Of a DNA stretch of 64,000 bases, positions 26,460-35,503 are shown in pieces. A model generated the notes under the pieces. It had not been told where the DNA came from. It did not search any database and worked only from the letters and a program-made list of their open reading frames with translations. Numbering within the stretch: the first letter of the stretch is position 1; the number at the start of each line of letters is the position of its first letter. The stretch comes from Haloplanus vescus (lineage in GTDB: Archaea; Halobacteriota; Halobacteria; Halobacteriales; Haloferacaceae): the NCBI RefSeq assembly GCF_900107665.1, contig NZ_FNQT01000004.1:62001-126000 (forward strand). The letters run 5' to 3'. A program made the position numbers and the translations under genes.

Positions 26460-27020
26460 ATGTCCACACTTGACTCCGGCATGAACCAGCTCGAGAGCAG
26501 AGTCGGCGGCCTGACCGTCGGCGGGAAAGTTCACAGTCTCAGTGCGTGGTTCGTGCTCGCGCTCCGTCTCATGATGGGGTACGCGTTCGCGTACTCTGGG
26601 TTCACGAAGATCACCGGCGAGTTCGGCGCTGGCGGCTACCTGTCGAACGTCGCGGCGACCAACGGGAACCCGCTCGCGGGCCTGTTCGCGTGGATGGGCT
26701 CGACGCCGTGGTTCGTCGAATTCGCCAACGTCGCTGTCCCGTGGGGCGAGCTGTTCATCGGACTGGGCCTGCTCGTCGGCGCGTTCGTCCGCCTCGCGGC
26801 GTTCTTCGGCGCGCTCATGATGCTCATGTTCTACTTCGGCAACTGGGACATGGGCCACGGGTTCATCAACGGGGACTTCGCGTACATGCTCGTGTTCCTC
26901 GCGGTCGCCGCGTTCGCCGCGGGCCGCATCCTCGGACTCGACCAGTACATCGAGAACTACGACATCGACGGCGAGACGCTCGTCGAGCGCTACCCAGCCC
27001 TCGAATACATCCTCGGCTAA
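26460..27020 (+). CDS. DoxX-family membrane protein
   Basis: A 186-residue protein with four membrane helices. It carries DoxX features: ALRLMMGYAFAYSGFTKI near 35-52, and VAVPWGELFIGLGLLVGAFVRLAAFFGALMMLMF near 98-130. DoxX proteins are linked to terminal quinol oxidases and to membrane redox or oxidative-stress complexes. It is followed 28 bp later by a SHOCT protein, probably in one transcript, divergent from an HTH regulator. Confidence 0.88.
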   Translation: MSTLDSGMNQLESRVGGLTVGGKVHSLSAWFVLALRLMMGYAFAYSGFTKITGEFGAGGYLSNVAATNGNPLAGLFAWMGSTPWFVEFANVAVPWGELFIGLGLLVGAFVRLAAFFGALMMLMFYFGNWDMGHGFINGDFAYMLVFLAVAAFAAGRILGLDQYIENYDIDGETLVERYPALEYILG

Positions 27021-27048
27021 CCACGCCGAGACCGTTGGGAGTACACCA

Positions 27049-27444
27049 ATGCAAAATCCAATTCAAGCACGCGGGATTCGTTCTCTGGGACTCATCGTCG
27101 TCGGAGCGCTGGCTCTGGCCGTCGTCGCCGGAATGGCGCTAACACACGCGACTGTCCCAGATGCAATGATGTGGGGGTGGCACGACGGGATGTGGAACGA
27201 CGGCCACATGGCCGGATGGGGTAGCTGGGGCTGGGGGATGATGCTGTTCGGGCTCCTGTGGATGGCACTCCTCATCGCCGTCCCCCTCGGTTTCATCTAC
27301 TGGCTGGGAACGCGGTCGCAATCGAACGGCCCCGCTGAGGATAGCGCACTCGCCGTCCTCCAAAAGCGGTACGCCCGTGGCGAGATCGACGGCGAGGAGT
27401 TTGACCGCCGTCGCGCCCGTCTCACACCAGATGATGGACGGTAA
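27049..27444 (+). CDS. SHOCT-domain membrane protein, Met/His/Trp-rich
   Basis: A 131-residue protein with two membrane helices (about 12-32 and 65-87). Between them is a Met/His/Trp/Gly-rich segment (MMWGWHDGMWNDGHMAGW) that could bind copper or silver. The C-terminus is a SHOCT motif (LAVLQKRYARGEIDGEEFDRRRARL). SHOCT is a short oligomerisation module. The composition and copper-gene context suggest a periplasmic-side metal-binding function. A paralogue lies at 29632. Confidence 0.85.
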   Translation: MQNPIQARGIRSLGLIVVGALALAVVAGMALTHATVPDAMMWGWHDGMWNDGHMAGWGSWGWGMMLFGLLWMALLIAVPLGFIYWLGTRSQSNGPAEDSALAVLQKRYARGEIDGEEFDRRRARLTPDDGR

Positions 27445-27458
27445 CGGACGGTCGTTTC

Positions 27459-27908
27459 CTACTCGCTGACTTCTGTTTTCACGACGGTTGCCGGACGCGT
27501 CGTCAGCCGAAGGACGCGGTCGGTGACACTTCCGAGCAACGCACGATATTCGTCGGGCCGGCGTTTGGTACCGAGCACGAGGAGATCGGCGTCACAGTCG
27601 TCTGCGTGGTCCACGATGGTCTCAGCGGGGCGGCCATGTTGCATTGCCGTCTCGACATCGACATCGGTTTCTGCGGCTCGACGTCGGAGTTCGGAAAGCG
27701 TCTCCTCGCCGTGTTCTTCGAGGCCGTGTTCGGGACCTTCGGCTTCGTCGACGTACTCGTCCCCGCTGTACGCAGTTACGACATCCTCGTCAACGACGTA
27801 GAGCACATGGAGGACTGCGTTGTGAGCGGCTGCGAGCTCGAGTGCATGCGTTTCAGCATCTTCAGACGCAACAGTTCCATCGGTCGACAGGAGAATTCGG
27901 TCGTACAT
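27459..27908 (-). CDS. universal stress protein
   Basis: A 149-residue UspA-domain protein. It starts MYDRILLSTDGTVASEDA, has VLHVLYVVDE in strand 2, DLLVLGTKRR near 110, and the nucleotide-binding tail LLGSVTDRVLRLTTRPATVV. The G-x2-G-x9-G-S ATP site is only partly kept (GTKRRPDEYRALLGS). It is expected to be cytosolic and stress-linked. It is convergent with the DoxX/SHOCT pair, with 14 bp between stops. Confidence 0.92.
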   Translation of the reverse strand: MYDRILLSTDGTVASEDAETHALELAAAHNAVLHVLYVVDEDVVTAYSGDEYVDEAEGPEHGLEEHGEETLSELRRRAAETDVDVETAMQHGRPAETIVDHADDCDADLLVLGTKRRPDEYRALLGSVTDRVLRLTTRPATVVKTEVSE

Positions 27909-28063
27909 TCAGTCAGAATTCAAAGGCGGGTAACATAAATTCGGCTTCCAATTCTCTCTGCTCAAGAGTCACGGTAGCGTGTTCAGTATGGCCGCGTCAG
28001 CGGATGTGTCCAAGCACGACTGACGTACTCAATCGAGACTGTGAACCATCAACGAGCTGTCCG

Positions 28064-29449
28064 TCAGTGGTCGTGTCCCTCCATCACCATCGGATGCCCG
28101 GTGGCGTATTCGTCCGGGTTTTCCCCGAAGGTCTCCTTGCAGGTCTGCGAGCAGAAGTAGTACGTCTCGCCGTCGTGCGCCGCCGATGGCTCGCTGTCGT
28201 CAGTCCGCATCCCACAGACGGGGTCGCGGTACTGGCCGGGCGCACCGAGACCGCGACGATAAACATACAGCAGGAACCCGGAGAGCGCGAACGCGATGAG
28301 GTTGAGATAGAACGTGTAGTTGAGTTTGAAGTACGTCTGCTCCGTCGCCGTCTCACCGCCCGCCAGATCCGGAACGATTCCCAGCGCGTCGAACAGCAGC
28401 TCCATGAGGAAGCCGGTGAACGCCATCGTCACGAAAAAGACGCCGAGGATGTACAGCATGATCTTCCAGCCGTAGTACTTCCGGTAGACGTTCAGCACGG
28501 GAATCGTGATGAGGTCAGCGTAGACGAACGCGATGATCCCGGCGAAGCTGACGCCACCGCCCCACAGCGCGACGGCGAACGGGACGTTACCCATGCTGCC
28601 GACGAAGCTGATAACGGCGATGGCGACGCCCATAATCGCGTTCTCGGCAGTCACAAGTAGCCCGTCGCCCTGGATGAACAGGGTGTTCCACACCCACTGG
28701 GGGACGAACACGATGACGAACCCCGAAATGAGGAAGCCGGCGATGACGTCCTTCCAGATCATCGACCACTCCTTGCGGTACTGGTTCCCGACTTTGTACC
28801 AGCCACCCCACGACAGCAACTCGTCACGCCACCCACCGCGACTCGACATCTCCTGGCGGTAAGTCTCCATACACCCCTGCGAGCAGAACTTGAGCGTCTC
28901 ACCGCCGTCAGTCGTAAGCGTGTACTCGTCTTTGCCTTCCATCCCGCAGGTTGGATCCTCGGTGACGCCCGCCTCGTAATCGCGCTCGTTGAGCGTCTCT
29001 CGCACCTCATCGAAGAGGTTCTCCGGGAGCGTGAGGTGAACGATGACGGCCATCACGGCGATGAGAATGAGTCCGCCGAGTAACTCTGCGACTAGGAACT
29101 CCCAGCCGAGCAGAATCAGGATCATCAACCCGAGTTCGACGATGAGGTTCGTCGACGCGAACATGAACGCGAGGAAGTTCACCGCGTGCGCCCCCTTCTT
29201 GAACAACCCCTTCCCGATGGCGACGGCGCCGAAACTACAGCCACTACTGGCCGCGCCGAACGCAGTCGCCTTGGTGAGCCCGCTCAGATCGCCATCGCCG
29301 AGGACCTGCGCCATCCGCTCCTTGGAGACGTAGACTTGGACGAGGCTCGTGATCGTGAGGCCCATGATGATCGCCCACGCTGCCGTCCAGAGGAAGCCCA
29401 CTCCGATACGTAGAGCTTCGGAGATGCCACCAATCATCGTCGCTACCAT
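28064..29449 (-). CDS. ArsP/YraQ-like permease with two YHS metal domains
   Basis: A 461-residue permease of the DUF318 (YraQ/ArsP) type, with about eight membrane helices and the conserved AASSGCSFGAVAIGKGLF and ASTNLIVELGLMILILLG segments. Two YHS domains are added, one in a central loop (DPTCGME, FCSQGCMETY) and one at the C-terminus (DPVCGMR, FCSQTCKETF). The tail ends in a His-rich GHPMVMEGHDH. YHS domains are thought to bind metal ions through cysteines. The inferred role is efflux of copper, zinc or an organo-metalloid. The neighbouring copper ATPases favour a metal. Confidence 0.87.
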   Translation of the reverse strand: MVATMIGGISEALRIGVGFLWTAAWAIIMGLTITSLVQVYVSKERMAQVLGDGDLSGLTKATAFGAASSGCSFGAVAIGKGLFKKGAHAVNFLAFMFASTNLIVELGLMILILLGWEFLVAELLGGLILIAVMAVIVHLTLPENLFDEVRETLNERDYEAGVTEDPTCGMEGKDEYTLTTDGGETLKFCSQGCMETYRQEMSSRGGWRDELLSWGGWYKVGNQYRKEWSMIWKDVIAGFLISGFVIVFVPQWVWNTLFIQGDGLLVTAENAIMGVAIAVISFVGSMGNVPFAVALWGGGVSFAGIIAFVYADLITIPVLNVYRKYYGWKIMLYILGVFFVTMAFTGFLMELLFDALGIVPDLAGGETATEQTYFKLNYTFYLNLIAFALSGFLLYVYRRGLGAPGQYRDPVCGMRTDDSEPSAAHDGETYYFCSQTCKETFGENPDEYATGHPMVMEGHDH

Positions 29450-29631
29450 AGGTATCAGTTCGAAGGGATCATCTATTGTAGTTTTCCTTCAGATAGTTCG
29501 GGTCAGAGCCGTGGTGAGTAGGTATTCAAAAAAATTGTGGCGGGTGGAACACGTAGGTCAAAGGCACAACCGCATTGAATAGTTAGTGCGTAGTATAATC
29601 TGAGAACCCCAACTCAGGGAGGGATCACAAT

Positions 29632-30003
29632 ATGCCGACAAATTCAGACGATACGCGACTTGTTACGCTCCTCCTCGTTATCATCGGTGCCGTCTTCATC
29701 GTCCCGTTGTTCTTCATGGGCTTCGGGATGATGGGGTTTGGTCCGATGATGGGCGGGATGTGGGGCGGTCACATGTGGGGCGACGGGACGATGCCTGGCT
29801 GGATGTTCATCGTCGGCATCGTGATGCAGCTGCTGTTCCTCGCTGCCCTCGTCGGTGGTGGGTACCTCATCTATCGCGCAGTTACGGGAGCTGCGAGTGA
29901 TTCGGACCAGGCACTCGAAGAGCTTCGGCTTGCCTACGCTCGCGGGGAGCTGACTGACGAGGAATACGAACAGCGACGCGAAGCACTCGAACGAGATACC
30001 TGA
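29632..30003 (+). CDS. SHOCT-domain membrane protein, Met/Gly-rich
   Basis: A 123-residue paralogue of the 27049 gene. It has two membrane helices, a Met/Gly/Trp-rich external segment (GFGPMMGGMWGGHMWGDG) and a C-terminal SHOCT motif (ALEELRLAYARGELTDEEYEQRREAL). The Met-rich loop suggests soft-metal binding. The start ATG lies 30-40 bp after a GTATAATC element. It is followed 26 bp later by a membrane-protein gene on the same strand. Confidence 0.85.
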   Translation: MPTNSDDTRLVTLLLVIIGAVFIVPLFFMGFGMMGFGPMMGGMWGGHMWGDGTMPGWMFIVGIVMQLLFLAALVGGGYLIYRAVTGAASDSDQALEELRLAYARGELTDEEYEQRREALERDT

Positions 30004-30029
30004 TTACGACGAGACATCAAATCTGAAGG

Positions 30030-30686
30030 ATGACCGGCTACCCCGACCACCGTCAACAGTCTCCCCGTCCGCAACTTCCAGCGTGGCTTGACCGATACAC
30101 GACGGTGGGGTTATACGGGCTCCTCATCGGGACTGGACTCTGTCTGGTCGCGTTCCTCACGAATCCCGTTCCCGATCCCTCGTTCCCGTGGGCGACGCTG
30201 CCCGAGTCTCTACGATTACCGATTGCACAGCCCCGGATCGAACACTGGCCGGTGACCTACACTATCGGTATCTGGCTGTGGATTATCGGCTTTCCCGCGC
30301 TGTTCCTCGCTGGCTATAGACGATTCGGAGACTGGATGCCGTTCGGAACACCGATGTGGCTTGCTGGACTTCCGGCGCTCGCGATGCTCAGCTGGACGAC
30401 ATACTGCCGGTTTTTCTGGCCGAAGCTTCATCCGCCGACCTGGAACGCTCCCTCCTACACGGTCGTCTGCTGGCTATACTGCTCCTCGTACAACGTGCTC
30501 TGGAGTAATCTTGCCTATCTGATTGCGTTCGTCGGCGTCGCCGCGACAGTTCTAGCTGTGCGACGCCGGCACGTAGCCGGATACATCCTACTCGGGTTCG
30601 GAGTCTTCGCACTTCCCCTCGGATTGCCAGCTGTGTATGAGGGATATCGCCGGATAACTAAAACACACGGTGAAGTGAGGCCTTGA
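30030..30686 (+). CDS. polytopic membrane protein of unknown function
   Basis: A 218-residue protein with five or six membrane helices. The external loops hold several aromatic residues and cysteines (TTYCRFFWPKL, VCWLYCSSYN). I cannot assign a family. Its close spacing to the SHOCT gene (26 bp) and its place between metal-handling genes suggest a role in metal or redox homeostasis, as an inference only. It is convergent with the HTH gene ending at 30707. Confidence 0.65.
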   Translation: MTGYPDHRQQSPRPQLPAWLDRYTTVGLYGLLIGTGLCLVAFLTNPVPDPSFPWATLPESLRLPIAQPRIEHWPVTYTIGIWLWIIGFPALFLAGYRRFGDWMPFGTPMWLAGLPALAMLSWTTYCRFFWPKLHPPTWNAPSYTVVCWLYCSSYNVLWSNLAYLIAFVGVAATVLAVRRRHVAGYILLGFGVFALPLGLPAVYEGYRRITKTHGEVRP

Positions 30687-30706
30687 CAGCGGTACAGGGC
30701 GCAAGC

Positions 30707-31231
30707 TCAAGAATCTCGGTGCGCACGAACGAACGCCCGGCGGAGGACAGTCAGGAGCACGTAGGTTTCGTACTTCTGGGTCTGACAGTGCTCACACGGC
30801 TGCATATCTGCGACGATCTCCGCTATCGCGTCGTCGTGGTCTTCTGTGAGAGTATCGAGTGAGTCCCTGATCTGGGGTTGAACGGCCTCGATCATCTCCT
30901 CAACAGCGTCATCAGCTGACTCTGGCAGCGAGTACGAGAGGACGATCGTATTCGCGTGGTAGTACTTCGTCGTCCCACCGCGCCCTTCCTCGAAGCGGAC
31001 GACGTCGACGAGACCGGCATCCCGTAACTCGTTGATGTGATGACGAACCGTGTTCTCCGTGCGGTCGACGCCGCGGTCCTCCAAACGGCCGTGGACCTCA
31101 GTTGCGGTCAGCGCCTCCGCGGAGAGGATATCGAGGATCATCGCCCGCATCGGTTCGTCGATGGCGTCCGAAACCCGGGTGTCTCGCACCGCGATGTCCT
31201 CAAGCCGGTGGTCGGTACCGGAACTACTCAT
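30707..31231 (-). CDS. metal-sensing ArsR-like winged-helix regulator
   Basis: A 174-residue regulator. The winged helix covers about residues 25-90 (MRAMILDILSAEALTATEV, NTVRHHINELRDAGLVDV), followed by a dimerisation helix and a C-terminal MQPCEHCQTQKYE with a CxxC pair that could bind Cu(I) or another soft metal. It is divergent from the HMA/P-type ATPase operon at 31414. A 23-bp inverted repeat covers its own start codon, which suggests autoregulation. The likely role is copper-responsive control of the adjacent transporter. Confidence 0.82.
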   Translation of the reverse strand: MSSSGTDHRLEDIAVRDTRVSDAIDEPMRAMILDILSAEALTATEVHGRLEDRGVDRTENTVRHHINELRDAGLVDVVRFEEGRGGTTKYYHANTIVLSYSLPESADDAVEEMIEAVQPQIRDSLDTLTEDHDDAIAEIVADMQPCEHCQTQKYETYVLLTVLRRAFVRAHRDS

Positions 31232-31249
31232 ACGAGAACTGAGTATGAG
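31227..31249. promoter_or_regulatory. operator-like inverted repeat over regulator start
   Basis: CTCATAC (31227-31233) and GTATGAG (31243-31249) are perfect arms around a 9-bp spacer. The left arm contains the ATG of the HTH gene (start 31231). This is a natural site for autoregulation by the winged-helix protein. The same gap holds the divergent HMA/ATPase promoter. Confidence 0.5.
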
Positions 31250-31373
31250 CAGGCGGGAAAAGCTAGCGGGACGCTGCTTAGAACTCAGGTCGCTGGGTCC
31301 GCGATACCGAAAGCCCTAGACAACCCGTTTGACTGTTCCAATCACCTATATCTGTATTCAAACATATCATCTA

Positions 31374-31387
31374 AAAAATACTTATTG
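31374..31387 (+). promoter_or_regulatory. TATA region of the HMA/ATPase operon
   Basis: An AT-rich AAAAATACTTATTG lies 27-40 bp upstream of the ATG at 31414, in the position of a haloarchaeal TATA box for a leaderless or short-leader transcript. Confidence 0.5.
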
Positions 31388-31413
31388 GGGTACGGGCACT
31401 ACCTCAAACTGTA

Positions 31414-31629
31414 ATGAGCGACACAACCCAGTTCCGCGTCCTCGACTTCGACTGCCCGACCTGTGCGAGCACCGTCGAACGCGCCCTATCGAACGTCGAC
31501 GGTGTCCAGCACGTCGAGGTTCACTACGCGACCGGCCGCGTCGAGATCGAATATGACGACAGCGTCGCTGATCCCGACGCCTTCGCACAGACCATCGAAA
31601 ACCAGGGGTACACGCCCCAACCAGCCTAA
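31414..31629 (+). CDS. HMA-domain metal-binding protein
   Basis: A 71-residue heavy-metal-associated domain with the site DFDCPTCASTVERAL near residues 10-24. It is distinct from the CopZ-like protein (DCPTC instead of MTCGHC). It lies 4 bp before the P-type ATPase gene, which itself lacks an N-terminal HMA domain. The chaperone and pump domains therefore appear to be encoded as separate polypeptides of one transcript. Confidence 0.9.
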   Translation: MSDTTQFRVLDFDCPTCASTVERALSNVDGVQHVEVHYATGRVEIEYDDSVADPDAFAQTIENQGYTPQPA

Positions 31630-31633
31630 CACC

Positions 31634-33553
31634 ATGAATATTCAATCGATCATGCAGTACTACCGGAAACACCGGAAGGCCATCGTCACGGCGACGAGCG
31701 GCCTGCTGTACGGCGGTGGCTGGAGTCTGGGCTACCTCACGAGTTTCGAGATGGCAAGCGCCGCCATCCTCGTCCTCGCGACGATCGTGGGTGGCTACGA
31801 CATCGCCAAGACCGCCTACCACGAGGTCACGAACCGGACACTCGGCATCAAGACGCTGGTGACGCTGGCCGCTATCGGGGCCATCGTCATCGGGGAGTAC
31901 TGGGAGGCTGCCGCCGTCGTCTTCCTGTTCAGCCTCGGCAGCTACCTCGAGGGCCGGACCATGCGGAAGACCCGGACGGCCCTCCAGGAGCTCCTGGAGA
32001 TGACGCCCGACACGGCGACCGTCCGTCGCGACGGGGAACTCCAAGAGGTTCCCGCCCGGGAAGTCGAAGAGGGCGAGGTCGTCGTCGTGAGGCCGGGCGG
32101 GAAGATTCCGGTCGATGGCGAGGTCGTCGACGGCGAAAGCGCCGTCAACCAGGCGCCGGTCACCGGCGAGAGCGCCCCCGTCCACAAGGCCGACGGCGAC
32201 GAAGTCTACGCCGGGACGGTCAACCAGGAGGGCGCGCTAGAAATCCGGACGACGGGTGCGGGCTCGGACACGACGCTCGAACGTATCATCCGTCGCGTCG
32301 AGGAGGCCCAAGAGGCCCAGTCGCCCACGGAGAGTCTCATCGACCGGTTCGCGAAGTACTACACGCCGGCCGTCATCGTGCTGGCCATCGGCGCATATGC
32401 AGTCACGCAGAACGCGATCCTGTCGTTGACGCTGTTGGTCATCGGCTGTCCGGGCGCGCTGGTGATCGGGCCGCCAGTCAGCATCGTCTCGGCCATCGGC
32501 AACGCCGCCCGATCGGGCGTGCTGATGAAGGGCGGCGAACACCTCGAACGCGCCGGCAAGATCGACCTCGTCGCCTTCGACAAGACCGGCACCCTCACGA
32601 AGGGCGAAACCACCGTCGCCGACGTCGAGGGATTCGGCGTCGCCGATGACGAAGTCCTCTCGCTCGCGGCAACCGCCGAGAAGAAGAGCGAACACCACCT
32701 CGCTGACGCCATCGTTGACGCAGCCCGCGAGCGCCCGACTGCTGCGACGGACGGTGGGGCGGCGGTCGCCCAGGCGGACGAGACGGACGCCAGCCTTCAG
32801 TCGATTCCCGGTCCGGACGATTTCGACGTGGTCGCTGGTAAGGGCGTTATCGCCCATACCGAGGGCACCGAAGTTGTTGTCGGCAATCGCGCACTGCTGG
32901 AGGACCGCGACATTAACGTCCCCAGTCGGATCGCCGACTACGTCCGCGAGCGTGAGGAGCGCGGCGAAACTGTCGTCCACGTCGTCCGGGACGGGGACAT
33001 CATCGGCGCAATCGCGCTGCGGGACGAGCTCCGGAAGGCAGCTCCTGGGGTCGTCACGGCGCTTCAGGACGTCGGCATCGAGACGGTGATGCTCACCGGC
33101 GACAATGAGCGGACGGCCGCCGCCGTCGCCGAGGAGGTCGGCATCGACGAGTACCGCGCCGAACTCCTCCCCGAGGACAAGCAGACAGTCATCGAGGCCT
33201 ACCAAGCCGACGGCCACGTGGTCGCGATGGTCGGCGACGGTATCAACGACGCGCCGTCGCTGGCGACCGCCGACGTTGGCATCGCGATGGGTGCCGCCGG
33301 GACGGACACCGCCATCGAAACGGCAGACATGGCGTTGATGGCCGACGACCTCGACCGCATCCCCTACGCGGTCAAACTCAGCAAGGCGACGCGCTGGAAC
33401 GTCCTCGAGAACGTCGGGCTCGCAGTGCTGACCGTGACCGTCCTGCTCGCGGGCGTGCTCACCAGCTACGTCACCCTCGCCGCGGGAATGTTGGTCCACG
33501 AGGCCAGCGTCCTCGCGGTCATCCTCAACGGGATGCGACTGCTTCGCCACTGA
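31634..33553 (+). CDS. P1B-type metal ATPase with CPG motif
   Basis: A 639-residue heavy-metal P-type ATPase without its own metal-binding N-domain. The actuator TGES is near 175, the transmembrane motif is CPG (LVIGCPGALVIGPPVS) near 271, and the phosphorylation site DKTGTLTKG is near 316. The hinge GDGINDAP is near 535. Overall similarity is to ZntA/CadA-type pumps. Glycine replaces the third residue of the usual CPC motif, so metal specificity is unclear. The ATG at 31634 follows the HMA stop by 4 bp, so a longer reading from 31463 that would overlap the HMA gene is rejected. Confidence 0.9.
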   Translation: MNIQSIMQYYRKHRKAIVTATSGLLYGGGWSLGYLTSFEMASAAILVLATIVGGYDIAKTAYHEVTNRTLGIKTLVTLAAIGAIVIGEYWEAAAVVFLFSLGSYLEGRTMRKTRTALQELLEMTPDTATVRRDGELQEVPAREVEEGEVVVVRPGGKIPVDGEVVDGESAVNQAPVTGESAPVHKADGDEVYAGTVNQEGALEIRTTGAGSDTTLERIIRRVEEAQEAQSPTESLIDRFAKYYTPAVIVLAIGAYAVTQNAILSLTLLVIGCPGALVIGPPVSIVSAIGNAARSGVLMKGGEHLERAGKIDLVAFDKTGTLTKGETTVADVEGFGVADDEVLSLAATAEKKSEHHLADAIVDAARERPTAATDGGAAVAQADETDASLQSIPGPDDFDVVAGKGVIAHTEGTEVVVGNRALLEDRDINVPSRIADYVREREERGETVVHVVRDGDIIGAIALRDELRKAAPGVVTALQDVGIETVMLTGDNERTAAAVAEEVGIDEYRAELLPEDKQTVIEAYQADGHVVAMVGDGINDAPSLATADVGIAMGAAGTDTAIETADMALMADDLDRIPYAVKLSKATRWNVLENVGLAVLTVTVLLAGVLTSYVTLAAGMLVHEASVLAVILNGMRLLRH

Positions 33554-33581
33554 CCACTAGATACGATCATCACCACCACTC

Positions 33582-34235
33582 ATGACATCAAACTCGACTG
33601 CGACCGCCGAGACCCAGACTAGAACCAATTGGAAGGTAGACTACGACGTCGATCCGATCGAAATTCGCGACCCTGTCGCGGAGGCCCTCGGCGTTCTCGA
33701 ACCGGGTGACCCGTTCGTCATCACCTATAGAGACGCGGTGAAAGAGGCGGGACATTCCTGTCCGACTGCCTCGGGCGCCTACCGGATCGTCCAGTTGGGG
33801 CTCGACGCCCTGTATCCCGACGACTATCCAGTTCGGAGCGAAATCGAGGTGCAGGCGGCCGGCCCGCAGGACGATGCTGCGTATGGCGTGATGAGCCGCA
33901 TCATCTCGTACGTTACTGGCGCGACCGAAGACGACGGATTCAGCGGGCTCGCCGGCGGCTACGGCGGCCGCCGCGACCTCCTCGTCTTCGACGCGTTCGA
34001 CCCGGACACGGCAGAGCCGACGTTCCGGTTCCGGCGAACCGACACGGACGAGACCGTCGAAGTGACCTACCACGTCAGCGACGTTCCTGACGGTGGACCC
34101 GCAATCGGGAACCTCCAAGGGATTCTCGACGAATCGGCAACTGAACAGCAACGAGAGGCTTTCACTGACGCCTGGCACCGCCGGATACAGGTCGTCCTCA
34201 GTGACGACTCGCTGTTCACTGTCAAAGCGGTTTGA
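33582..34235 (+). CDS. FmdE-like zinc-binding protein
   Basis: A 217-residue protein resembling the FmdE family (formylmethanofuran dehydrogenase subunit E-like). It has GHSCPTASGAYRIVQLGLDALYP near residues 57-80, a Gly-rich GLAGGYGGRRDLLVFD near 125-140, and FRFRRTDTDETVEV afterwards. Stand-alone FmdE domains bind metal through the His/Cys site and occur in organisms without methanogenesis. Its close position after the ATPase (28 bp) suggests a metal-related accessory protein in the same transcript. Confidence 0.8.
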   Translation: MTSNSTATAETQTRTNWKVDYDVDPIEIRDPVAEALGVLEPGDPFVITYRDAVKEAGHSCPTASGAYRIVQLGLDALYPDDYPVRSEIEVQAAGPQDDAAYGVMSRIISYVTGATEDDGFSGLAGGYGGRRDLLVFDAFDPDTAEPTFRFRRTDTDETVEVTYHVSDVPDGGPAIGNLQGILDESATEQQREAFTDAWHRRIQVVLSDDSLFTVKAV

Positions 34236-34267
34236 CGCGACGGTCTACCCCTCTCACTCGAAATAAG

Positions 34268-35503
34268 TTACTGCGGTACACTATCGATCTCCTCGAGGGC
34301 CTCAGTAGCGACATCACCTAACTCACCAGCCTCGATATGCGAGTACCGCTCACGAACCATCTCCTCAGAATTATCGAGATATCGGGCCGCCACAGTATAT
34401 CCGAATGCCCGGACCAGAACCTCGCCCATGCCACGACGGCCACCGTGCGGAGCAAGATAATCGTGTTTCGGATGGTCGATGTCGATCTCCGCGGCCTCCG
34501 AGAGTCGTTGGAGAATCGACCGTGCGCCGTCCGTCGTGATCGACGGCGGCCGAATATTCTCATCGAGCGCCAGCAAGAGGTCCCGGGCGTGTGCCTCACG
34601 TCGCTCGTCGATTACTTCTGGGTGTTCCCCTCGTTCGGCTAGCTCTTCCCGGACGAGCTCTGCGAGCGTCCGTTGGTCGAACGTCGGAAACACCGGCCAG
34701 CGGTCCGTCGGCGGGTCCACCAGCTGACGGTAGCTCCGCAACGGAGAAATCACCGGATCGGGAAGACTCGCGGCGTCCCACTGCTGTTTCTTCCGGTAGA
34801 CGTCCATACTCCCGTCGTCGAGGGAAAAGTCCTCCCAGCGAACGCCGCGCCGGCGTGGGTCATTCGGGTCTCGTAGGAGTTCCCCGACCCGGACACCTGT
34901 GTACGCGAGAACGAACACCAGAGCTCGGTTACGAGCCGCCTTCAGCGCCGCGTAGCGCGCTCGCTGCTTGTCGAGGGGGTCAGTATCCTCCGGGAGTGTC
35001 GTGTACGCCTCGACGGCGTCGCGGGCCCGTTCGTCGACGTGGCGGGTGAGGGCGTGGCGCTGTTCGGACGTCCAGGCCTGCTGGTCGCCGGGCTTGCGGC
35101 CGTCGTCTTCCGGCAGCGGCGCCATCGCACTCGCCCGCTGAGCGTAATGCGCTTCGAGATATCCCTCGTTGACACACCACCCGCACCACGCAGAGATATA
35201 GCGGTAATAGGTTTGTACTGTGTTCTGCTTGAGTCCCCGATCTCCCCCGAGATGCCGAGCGTACTCCCGAAACACGCGTTCGTCGAGATCGTTGAAGGTG
35301 GGCTCCCGGTCGACGTCGTCGGGGACGATCCCGGTCCAGTCGTCGTCGCCGCGGTCGCCGGCGGCCCACTCGGCGAACCGCTCGAGCTCGCGTGCAGCGT
35401 TTCGTCGATAGTTCCCACCGTCCCCACCGCGGCCTTTCCCTTTGTCCTGGAGGTAGCGCTCGAAGCTGTCGTCGAGCGGCGTGGAAAGCGCTCGATTAGG
35501 CAT
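34268..35503 (-). CDS. tyrosine recombinase (phage-integrase family)
   Basis: A 411-residue XerC/XerD-type recombinase. An N-terminal SAM-like core-binding domain lies at about 20-130. The catalytic domain holds the first Arg in YTGVRVGELL near 204, the HGGRRGMGEVL box near 352, and the nucleophile in ERYSHIE near 386. Haloarchaeal proteins of this type mediate integration or plasmid dimer resolution. The ATG at 35503 begins the folded region. It is convergent with the FmdE gene. A large inverted repeat lies 115 bp upstream of its start, and a cassette of unknown genes follows beyond that. Confidence 0.9.
   Translation of the reverse strand: MPNRALSTPLDDSFERYLQDKGKGRGGDGGNYRRNAARELERFAEWAAGDRGDDDWTGIVPDDVDREPTFNDLDERVFREYARHLGGDRGLKQNTVQTYYRYISAWCGWCVNEGYLEAHYAQRASAMAPLPEDDGRKPGDQQAWTSEQRHALTRHVDERARDAVEAYTTLPEDTDPLDKQRARYAALKAARNRALVFVLAYTGVRVGELLRDPNDPRRRGVRWEDFSLDDGSMDVYRKKQQWDAASLPDPVISPLRSYRQLVDPPTDRWPVFPTFDQRTLAELVREELAERGEHPEVIDERREAHARDLLLALDENIRPPSITTDGARSILQRLSEAAEIDIDHPKHDYLAPHGGRRGMGEVLVRAFGYTVAARYLDNSEEMVRERYSHIEAGELGDVATEALEEIDSVPQ

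Noticed and set aside
31463-31633. A longer start for the second P-type ATPase
   Set aside because: It would read through the HMA gene in another frame, and the added residues are Arg/Thr/Ser-rich shadow sequence.
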